A stretch of 64,000 bases of DNA, taken from positions 50,857,953 to 50,921,952 of the forward strand of contig ML660201.1 of assembly GCA_007570785.1 (NCBI GenBank), in the 5' to 3' direction. The position numbers were made by a program, and so were the translations under genes. The notes below the pieces were generated by a model, which was not told the origin of the DNA, did no database searches, and saw nothing but the letters and a program-made list of their open reading frames with translations. Origin of the DNA: Antilocapra americana (taxonomy: Eukaryota > Chordata > Mammalia > Artiodactyla > Antilocapridae). Positions 56,603-64,000 of this stretch are shown here, one piece after another; within the stretch, counting starts at the first letter, position 1; each line of letters starts with the position of its first letter.

Positions 56603-56826
56603 CCCCAGGTGGTGCTGGCGGTAAAAGACCCACCCACCAGTGCAGGAGACCCAGGAGACATGGGTTCGATCCCTGGGTGAGGAAGACTCCCTGGAGGAGG
56701 GAATAGCAACCCACTCCAGTGTTCTTGCCTCGACAATGCGACAATGCCATGGACAGAAGATCCTGGCGGGCTGCAGTCTAGAGGGTTGCAAAGAGTCAGA
56801 CACAACTGAGCAACTAAGCCTAGCAC
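56603..56826 (+). repeat. Bov-tA SINE
   Basis: Head 'ccccaggtggtgctggcgg' with an extra 'gacccaggagacatgg' duplication; the body has a small 'cgacaatgcgacaatgcc' duplication and ends 'caactaagcctagcac'. Confidence 0.88.
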
Positions 56827-57734
56827 AGACCAGGCAGGCATGGGCAGGGGAGATGGTGGAGGGTAGGGGAAGGGTAGAATTCCACGTGGGAGAGGAGCCT
56901 GCGGGAGGAGGCAGGGTACAGGGTACTTTGCTGGGGTGGGGGTGGGGTTTTCCAAGAGTGGGGGACAGGAAGAGAATGTCTCCAGAGGCTTGTAAGGACC
57001 TAATGTCTGATTCGGGCTTCCGAAAAAACAGGCTTTAAAAAAAAAAAAAATCAATGCAACCTCAGGCTCTGTCGGTTAAGGGTCATCTGTAAATTACAGA
57101 TGTCACCAGGCCATCACTGTCCCCAAGAGAGGGAACCAACCACCTGGGGAAGAAAGCTTTCCTATCTAGGCTTTGTCCTGGGCCCACTGAGCTGCCCACA
57201 GGGAGCTTGTCCAGCCTGGAAAAATAAAAGCAGAAACTTTCCCCCTTCAGGTAGTCACGTGGTGGTTGTAAATGGGGGCCCCTGCACTCAGCCTCCAGGG
57301 CTGTTGTTAACATTTCGGGAAGTCAAAGGAAATCATTTACCTGCTGCCCAGGCCTCCGTTTCTGCCGGATTTGTCTTGACACGGTGGCTCAGCTCTGCGC
57401 CCTCACACGGTGAGAACGTGATGGAACAGAACACACCAAATGTGTCTTTCAGTCATTCAAAGCTGGGAAAGTGGAGTCTCTCTTGATCCGTGGACTTTGG
57501 TGGTGGATGGAGTTATTTCATGCAGGAAAGGTTAAAAAAGAGCCTTTGTTTGGGAACCAATTAACCAGATCATTTCTAAGCTTTAAGCAGCCCGACCCTT
57601 GGTGGTGTCAGCCCCCCAGACTCCCCACCTGCCTATCCAGGGCCGGGCCACTCTTGCAGCCAGCTCCACTCCTGTTCTGCCTCTTCCTTGATCAGAGGGA
57701 ATGGAGGGGTGGGGCGATGTTCTCTCGAGGACCT
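56827..57734. other. Repeat-poor DNA
   Basis: G-rich tracts at 56933-56965 could form a G-quadruplex; an A-run lies at 57037-57050. The segment 57420-57600 is free of recognised repeats and holds LEF/FOX-like words. No exon is supported. Confidence 0.3.
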
Positions 57735-57845
57735 ACTGCATGCCAGAAATCATGTAATCGTTTCACAACACCTTGAGGAGGGTGGGGTCACGAGCCCCAT
57801 TTGACAGGTGCACTCACTGAGGCTCGGTGAGATGTGCCCATTCAT
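57735..57845 (-). repeat. MIR fragment
   Basis: 'ccccatttgacaggtgcactcactgaggctcgg'. Confidence 0.55.
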
Positions 57846-58180
57846 CCGTTTAAACGAGTATGAATTAAGGACCTACCGCGGCATGAGCCCGGAGCCTGGA
57901 GCTGGAGATACGATGGAGAACACAATGAAAGTGTTCCCCATGCTCACGGAGCTCACTGTGAGGAGGGGATGGGGCCCTGGTGACATCACCCCGCAGGTAA
58001 ATGAGGTTAGAAGAGTTTAGTCTAGGCTGGGGAAGGCTTCCCGGAGGAGGCGGTGTTTGAGCTGAGGTGGGAAGCATGAATAGGTGTTATCCGGGCAGAG
58101 GGGTGGGCCAGGTGATTTGAGCAGAGGGAACAGCACTTCAAAGCCCTTGAAACAAGAAGGAGCTTAGAGTTTTCCAGGGT
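57846..58180 (-). repeat. L2 LINE, antisense
   Basis: 'ctggagatacgatggagaac', 'ctcacggagctcactgtg', 'gggaaggcttcccggagg' and 'gcagagggaacagcacttc' form the reversed L2 3' end. Confidence 0.7.
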
Positions 58181-58224
58181 TTCAGAGGTGCGTGTGGAGA
58201 GGGCACGGAGAAAGAGAACACACC

Positions 58225-58395
58225 GAGCGCCAGACTGTCATGCGTGTGACCTCTTCTGCTTCCCCGAGCTACCCATCCCATTTACACATGGGAAAACTGA
58301 GGGTCACAGAGGGCAGGTCACACTGCTGGTCAGAGGTGGAACTGGGCCTCCCGGATCCACAGCCCAGGCCTCTCCAGCTCCCCGCTCGGGCCTAG
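58225..58395 (-). repeat. MIR SINE
   Basis: 'cccatttacacatgggaaaactgagggtcacagagg' and 'ggtggaactgggcctcc'. Confidence 0.68.
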
Positions 58396-58939
58396 ACCCA
58401 CGAAGCCACCAGCGGCCCTGCCCAGTACCTTGAACCCCCTCGACCCCCCCTTTTCCAGGTGTGAGATTTCCCACAGGGAGAACCCAGCCAGGCTCTCCTC
58501 AGCCACCGGCTTTAGCTTCTGGTCTGTCTCTGGCATCCTTGCTTGAATCAGAGAGAGAAAACTTGGGGTCTGATCATTGTATTCCATTAAGTCTCATTAA
58601 GATGCAAATTTGTGTAGTTCACGAAGAAGGCAATTTGGAAGCATTTTCGCCGGTGACAGAGGACTCTTATCAGTTTCTCTCTGCTCTGTTGGTAGGTCTG
58701 AGGGTAGGGGGGTGTTCCTGCTGGAACCCACCAAGCTGCATTTGGCTGGGCTCTGAGGGGAAGTGCTTCCTGCGCAGCGAGATAACCCCCCCAGGTAGAA
58801 CAGTGTGCAGAAACTGCTCTGGTCTCATGGCCCCTGATGTCGGGGTCACCCAGTTCTGGGCTCCTGCACCCCTCCTCCCCTCCGGGCCCCCGGGACCCCC
58901 ACCTGCTAGCTCTGCCCCAGCTTTTTCATGTGGGCTAGG

Positions 58940-59142
58940 CGGGGCTGAGGCTGGGTTCAAATCCCGCTCTTCCACTCATTGGCTATGTGTCTTTGGGCAA
59001 GTTTCATAACCTTTCTGGGCCTTGGTTTCCTCTGTGAAGTGAAATGCTGATAGCATCGGCTTATAAGGCTGCTGTGAAGATGAAATGAGACAGTGCATGG
59101 GAAGTGCTTGGTAAGCACCCAGCCCATTAATGTTGGGCATTT
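58940..59142 (+). repeat. MIR SINE, well preserved
   Basis: 'gggttcaaatcccgctcttccac', 'gtgtctttgggcaagtttc', 'gctgctgtgaagatgaaatgag', 'agtgcttggtaagcaccc'. Confidence 0.85.
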
Positions 59143-59484
59143 TCGTTGGTTCTGCCAGTTCCCCAGATTCCATGTGGGTCGTTCTAACCCCAGACCCTAG
59201 GTTCGGAGATCTCTTATTGTTTCTGTCGTGGAGTTAGACTTTCTCCAGGGCTTGGATGCCCTGCCCTGTGGTCCGCCTGTCTGTGAGGCGGGGGTACACT
59301 CAATGTCTGCTTCTTTACATGGGTATGGTTGGCTGCTTTCCCATTTTGGATGTCAAAATTGGCCTCCAGCCTGGACTTCCTTCTGTCACCTGACCCCACC
59401 TCCTCCCACCATCGCTGAGTCTATGGCCCTGCCACCTGTGGCCAAATGCAACTATTTCTAAATAAATGATTCAACTGACATCAT

Positions 59485-59670
59485 CATTATTACAGCTAAT
59501 AATTTGTGGTGAGTTCTTTACCTTTAATTATGTTATTGCATTCTCACAATAGTTTACTTATGTAGAAACTGAGGCTCAGAGAAGTGGAGTGACATGCCCG
59601 AGGACACACAGCTGGCACAGGGAAGAACTGGAGCTCTGACCACATCTGTCTGACTCCTGACCTTCTTTGT
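59485..59670 (-). repeat. MIR SINE
   Basis: 'ttatgtagaaactgaggctcagagaagtgg', 'aggacacacagctggc', and a (TCATCATTATTA) edge. Confidence 0.78.
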
Positions 59671-59689
59671 AAGCCCTCTAGTCAAGCTG

Positions 59690-60010
59690 CTCTGCAGTTC
59701 CTGAGGGCCTGCTGTGTGCCAGGCTCTGTGCCCAGTACCTGGGATGGAGAGACGACTGTCTTTATCCTCAAGGAGCATACACATGTAGGAAGGGACAGAC
59801 AGTGGACAGACAGTGACAGAGCAGGAGGAAGTGTGGTGGTGGAGGAAACTCGTGGGTGGCGTGAATGAGAGCGTGAAGACCTTTGTCTTCCTAGGGCAGA
59901 GTCAAGGGAAGCAGGGACCTCAGAGGAGCAAACCCGTGCCTTGAGACTTGAAGGAAGTGCGCAGTCTCTGCTGTCTTGCAGCGGAAAGGGAGGAAGGAGG
60001 GGCAGGGGCA
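59690..60010 (-). repeat. L2 LINE, antisense
   Basis: 'gggcctgctgtgtgccaggctctgtgcccag', 'tcctcaaggagcatacacatg' and 'gacagtgacagagcagg' start a reversed L2 3' end; the right limit is vague. Confidence 0.6.
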
Positions 60011-60125
60011 GTGGCTTGCAGGTGCGAGGTACTGGGGTGCACTGAAGTTTAGGGACCAGGGACGGATGGTGGGCAGGGAACAGCCATGGGAGGGGAGGCA
60101 GGAGAGATAGGTAGAGACCAGGTCA

Positions 60126-60650
60126 TTGTCCTTCAGTCGCTCAGTCGTATCCGACTCTGTGACCCCACGGACTGCAGCCCGCCAGGCTTCCCTGTCCTTC
60201 ACTGTCTTCTGGTGTGTGCTCAAAGTCGTGTCCATTGAGTCAGTGATGCTATCTAACCATGTCCTCCTCTGTCATCCCCTTCTCCTCCTGCCCTCAATCT
60301 TTCCCAGCATCAGGGTCTTTTCTAATGAGTCAGTTCTTTACATCAGGTGGCCAAAGTACTGGAGCTTCAGCTTCAGCATGAGTCCTTGCAATGAATAAAG
60401 AGGGTTAATTTCCTTTACAATTGAATGGATTGATCTCTTTGCTATCCAAGGGACTCTCAGGAGTCTTCTCCAGTACCACAACTCAAAAGCATCAATTCTT
60501 CGGTGCTCAGCCCTCTTTATGGTCCAACCCTCATGTCCATACATGACTACTGGAAAAACCATAGCTTTGACTATATAGACCTTTGTTGGCAAAGTGATGG
60601 CTCTGCTTTTTAATACGATGTATAGATTTGTCACAGCTTTTCTTCCAAGG
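60126..60650 (-). repeat. BovB LINE 3' end with target duplication
   Basis: AGACCAGGTCAT (60114-60125) and AGACCAGATCAT (60651-60662) flank a 525-bp 5'-truncated copy. Confidence 0.94.
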
Positions 60651-60704
60651 AGACCAGATCATGCTGAGCGTCAAAGGCCAGGCGAGTCAGAACTAACTGG
60701 AGGT

Positions 60705-60895
60705 TTGGGTTCGTGGGTTCAAGAATCAGACAGACCTGGCCTGGAGTCTGAGCTTCTCCACTTACCTGCTTTGTGACCTTGGACAAGACTCTTGACCTCT
60801 CTGAGCCTTGGTTTCTTCATCTGTAAAATAGAGGAGGAATAATCCAAAGGCCTCTCTCCTAGAGTAGTTGTGAGAAGAGGCACAAAAACAGAGGA
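60705..60895 (+). repeat. MIR SINE
   Basis: 'tgctttgtgaccttggacaag', 'gagccttggtttcttcatctg', 'taaaatagaggaggaataatcc'. Confidence 0.78.
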
Positions 60896-61053
60896 GAGTC
60901 TCTAGAGCAAACCTGTGATCAGCACTGACTGCCTCACCTTGCTGGCAGGAGTACGAAGAGGGCTGAGTAGAGCTGGGTGCTGTGAAGGAAAGTCAAGCAG
61001 GCTAAGAGTTTAGAAATAACGAGAGAGGGGTCACGGAGGGGAACTATTTACAC

Positions 61054-61364
61054 CGGGGGTCGCCAACCCCTGGAGCCATGGATTGGCATTCATCCGTATT
61101 TATAGCTGCTCCCTATCGCCTGCATTACTATCAGCTCTGCCTCCTGATAGATCAGTGGCGGCATTAGACACTCGTAGTGGTGTGAACCCTACCCTTAAAG
61201 TCAAGGCTAAATAGCCTGAGATTGCCACAGGATAGACATAAAGTGTGCAATAAATGGATGAGCTTGAATCAGCCCGAAACCATCCCACCGCCACCACCCA
61301 AGTCCGTGGAAAAACTGTCTTCCACAAAACCGGTCCCTGGTGTCCAAAAGGTTGGAGACCGATG
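61054..61364 (+). mobile_element. hAT-type non-autonomous DNA transposon
   Basis: Left end CGGGGGTCGCCAACCCC and right end AAAAGGTTGGAGACCGATG are imperfect terminal inverted repeats. The internal 'tgatagatcagtggcggc' and 'tccgtggaaaaactgtcttcc' match the shorter copy at 12430-12615. About 310 bp, no coding capacity. Confidence 0.68.
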
Positions 61365-61382
61365 ATTTAAAACAAACAAAAA

Positions 61383-61597
61383 AGGCTTCCCAAGTGGTGC
61401 TAGCGGTAAAGAACCTGCCTGCTAATGCAAGAAGTTCAGGCTTGATCCCTGGGTGGGGAAGATGCCTTGGAGGAGGGCATGGCAATCCCCTCCCATTTTC
61501 TTGCCACTAGAATCCCATGAACAGAGGTGCCTGGTGGGCTACAGTCCATGAGGTCGCAAAGAGTCGGGCATGACTGAAGGCACTTAGCACACACAAC
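61383..61597 (+). repeat. Bov-tA SINE
   Basis: 'aggcttcccaagtggtgc' to 'aaggcacttagcacac'. Complete, directly after the hAT element. Confidence 0.9.
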
Positions 61598-62216
61598 AAG
61601 GAAGGTGGCATCTGAGCAGAGACTGGAACGAGGTGGCATGCGCCATGAGATGATTTTAATTAGCAATATTGGGCCCAAAGGAGGCAGGCCACGGGGCCCT
61701 CAAAGCAGCGTTTTGAGCCACATGGAAGGGGTGCAGCCAGGAGCTGTGTCTGGGCTCCTGCTCCAGTGAATGTTAACAGTGCACGCCGAGCTCTTATTTC
61801 CAGCTGTTACGGGAGTACCTACTGTCAACACGTAAATGTGACAAATTGAGAAATGAAACAGGATTTCATCATCACAGCTAGGCCTTTTGTTGCTGTCCGT
61901 GATCACAGCGAGGTCTGGCAGCCTCTCAGTCCTGGCCGCACCTGGGCAGCTGCAAAGCCCAGGACTCGGGCTTTCCTGGGCAGAACCAGAGGGCAAGCCC
62001 AGGGCAGCTCACGTCAGAGTGATGGGTGCAGAGGATGTAGGTGAACACTGACACAGACTGAGATTTCAGGATTCTCTTCCGCCCTAATTTGTCCAGGAGG
62101 GTTCATGGCCCTGCCAGGAGCCCGAGTGGCTCATGGTCTGGGAAGGGTTGGGGGCCACTATGTTGGGGGCTTAGATGCAGAAAGATTGGGTTTTCGGCGC
62201 TACCTCTGTTATTCAG
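61598..62216. other. Unassigned non-coding DNA
   Basis: Nothing recognised. Confidence 0.35.
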
Positions 62217-62365
62217 GGTGGTGATTCTCAGACCACCAATGGCAGAATTATCTGGGATTCCTTATTTAAAACGCAGCTTCCAGCCCTGTCCCTGACGTAC
62301 TACATGCATGCCCCTGGAATCTGCCTTCAACAAGCTCTCCAGTGATTCGCATGCACTGCAAACTT
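62217..62365 (+). mobile_element. MER5-type hAT MITE
   Basis: 'gtggtgattctcagaccacc', 'tatttaaaacgcagcttcc', 'gctctccagtgattcgcatgc' follow the MER5 order. Confidence 0.6.
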
Positions 62366-62385
62366 AGGGGACAGTGGATGAGTAA

Positions 62386-62607
62386 GGGGACTTCCCAGGT
62401 GGGGCTAGTGGTAAGGAACGCATCTGCCAATGTGAGAGATGTGAGATGTGGGTTTGATCCCTGAGTCGGGAAGATCCCCTGGAGGAGGGCAAGGCAACCC
62501 ACTCCAGTATTCTTGCCAGGAAAATCCCATGGACAGAGGAGCCTGGTGGGCTACAGTCCATGAGGTTGCAAAGAGTCAGGCATGACTGCAGCCACTTAGC
62601 ACGCCCA
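62386..62607 (+). repeat. Bov-tA SINE
   Basis: 'ggggacttcccaggtggggc' to 'cagccacttagcacgccc'; the head has a duplicated 'gagatgtgagatgtg'. Confidence 0.9.
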
Positions 62608-62652
62608 CACACAATTGAGTGGGGGCACTGATCAAAAGAATATTTATAGCCT

Positions 62653-62770
62653 GGATTGTCCTTGAGAGTCCCTTGGACAGCAAGGAGATCCAACCAGTCC
62701 ATCCTAAAGAAAATCAACCCCAAATACCCATTTGAAGCACTGATGCTGAAACTGCAGCTCCAATATCCTC
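62653..62770 (+). repeat. BovB LINE fragment, both ends lost
   Basis: 'ttgagagtcccttggacagc', 'gatccaaccagtccatcc', 'gcactgatgctgaaactgc': a piece of the ORF2 end and 3' UTR start. Confidence 0.8.
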
Positions 62771-63259
62771 ATGCTGTGAGGAAGTGTGTGTGAGAAGGCT
62801 CTGCCATCCTTCAAATGAGAAGAAAAAAAAGAAAAAGTCTGTTATATGTATTCTGGAGGCAAATTTGTCACTTTCCAATGGATTCTTTCCGGCCTGGACA
62901 CAATTGTCATTTCTCTCTGGTGAGTCATCACAGAAGTTGGCTTTTTTCTTGCTGCCTCTTATGAGAAAAGGACACATTTTCAGAGAGAGGCTGAAACCTC
63001 CCATGGGACAGGACTTGGAAATTTACTTTTTACTGAGTTCAGCCAGCAGATTTACTGAGGCCATCACAGAGCTCAGTCCTGGGCTGTGGGGGAGCCACAT
63101 AGACTCCTGGCAACAGAGGGGACCGTCATGCTCCTCTTAATCAGCACCCATCCTTGTTAGCTCAGATCTGCCCTTTCTGGGACTGCTTTCAGACTGTCTG
63201 GCTGCCATCCTGCTAGTTTTAATGAGAAAACATTTCCAAGTACCTTTTGACATTCATTC
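62771..63259. other. Repeat-free segment with MAF/AP-1-like site
   Basis: No repeat recognised. TGAGTCATCA at about 62920 resembles a MAF/AP-1 half-site context. A 118-codon plus-strand frame crosses it without family likeness. Confidence 0.3.
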
Positions 63260-63645
63260 GTGCATCCCTGCGCCAAAGAATTCATGCTTTTGAACTGTGG
63301 CACTGGAGAAGATTCTTGAGAGCCCCTTGGACTGCAGGGAGATCCAACCAGTCCATCTTCAAGGAAATCAACCCTGAATATTCATCAGAAGGGCTGATGC
63401 TGAAGGTGAAGCTCCAGTACTTTGGCCACCTGATGCGAAGAGCTGACTCAGTGGAAAAGACCCCGATGCTGGGGAGGATTGAGGGCAGGAAGAGAAGGGG
63501 ACAACAAAGGTTGAGATGGTTGGATAGCATCTTCAATTCAATGGACTTGAGTTTGAAGAAACTCTGGGAGATGGTGAAATACAGGGAAGCCTGGCGTGCT
63601 GCAATCCATGGGGTTGCAAAGTCGGACACGGCTTAGTGACTGAAT
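63260..63645 (+). repeat. BovB LINE 3' end with target duplication
   Basis: GACATTCATTC (63249-63259) and GACATTCATCC (63646-63656) flank a sense copy ending 'cggcttagtgactgaat'. Confidence 0.94.
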
Positions 63646-63689
63646 GACATTCATCCATCTGTTGTGTATCTTAGTCATTACAGCATGGA

Positions 63690-63965
63690 TTCCTGGAGCC
63701 ATTCTCCAGTGGCTGCCCATCTGGCTTGCAGTCAGAGCCAGAGTCCCTCCCACATCAGCAAGGCCATTGGCGATCCGGTCCCGGTCACCTCTCTAACTTC
63801 CTCTGCCTTTCATTCAGCGCCAGCCGTACTAACCTCTCTGCCGAACTAACCTCCATAGTAACCTCTCATGTTTATCGAACACGTCAAGGGTGTATCCACC
63901 CCGGACCTTTGTACAGGCTGCTTCTTCCTCCTGTAACACTCTTTCCCCCAGATCTCTGTGAGACT
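63690..63965 (+). repeat. L2 LINE
   Basis: 'cattggcgatccggtccc', 'acctttgtacaggctgcttc', 'gtaacactctttcccccag' in L2 sense order. Confidence 0.72.
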
Positions 63966-63979
63966 CCTTCCCTCATGTC

Positions 63980-64000
63980 TTTTATTTATTTTTTTTTTTT
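63980..64000 (-). repeat. T-rich edge, probable start of an antisense retrotransposon
   Basis: 'tttatttattttttttttt' at the end of the window looks like the reversed A-tail of a SINE or LINE whose body lies beyond it. Confidence 0.45.

Noticed and set aside
1..64000. CRISPR array, operon, phage or bacterial defence system
   Set aside because: The repeat content is that of a ruminant nuclear genome; no direct-repeat/spacer array or bacterial gene organisation exists.

Overview
The window is ruminant nuclear DNA, most likely from a bovid such as cattle, sheep or a close relative. The evidence is its interspersed repeats: about 27 Bov-tA/Bov-A2 SINEs (tRNA-Glu-type head joined to a BovB-derived body), five CHR-type tRNA SINEs, twelve BovB (RTE-clade LINE) segments, a young ruminant L1 3' UTR and an ungulate ERV LTR. 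These lie on an older mammalian background of MIR, L2, MER5-type hAT, MLT1 and old L1 pieces. The exact species cannot be told from the sequence.

No protein-coding gene, rRNA gene or functional tRNA gene could be supported. The only gene-like signal is a CpG island at about 1.8-2.7 kb. It has GC boxes, a NotI site and a consensus splice donor on each strand (after 2404 on +, after 2032 on -). This is probably the promoter and first exon of a gene whose other exons lie outside the window or could not be recognised. If so, most of the remaining ~61 kb is intron or flank. Almost all open reading frames are repeat shadows. BovB makes the conceptual proteins that look conserved, and those ORFs are dead.

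Layout: 0-3 kb, SINEs then the CpG island. 3-11 kb, Bov-tA and MIR clusters and an antisense L1. 11-12.6 kb, a solo ERV LTR and a hAT element. 12.6-34.6 kb, MIR/L2 with Bov-tA and BovB 3' ends inserted into them, plus a 22-bp-period minisatellite at 25.3 kb. 34.7-39.9 kb, an old L1 split by a nearly full-length 3.6-kb BovB that itself holds a smaller BovB piece. 40-50 kb, old L1, an MLT1 LTR, a mariner-type MITE and SINEs. 50-53.5 kb, a minisatellite and L2. 53.5-54.5 kb, a complex young L1 insertion ending in a perfect 51-bp inverted repeat. 55-64 kb, more MIR, L2, BovB and hAT.

The best candidate for something unusual is 53.8-54.5 kb. A 5'-truncated L1 appears to carry about 170 bp of transduced 3' flank. 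At its 5' junction the flanking target DNA was copied in inverted orientation, leaving two perfect 51-bp arms around a 10-nt spacer. Many other insertions keep clear target-site duplications (7-15 bp), so their relative ages can be read. Strand for SINEs means tRNA head to tail; for LINEs it is the coding sense. Repeat names come from remembered family sequences, not a database search, and boundaries are generally good to about 10 bp only where a target-site duplication is cited.
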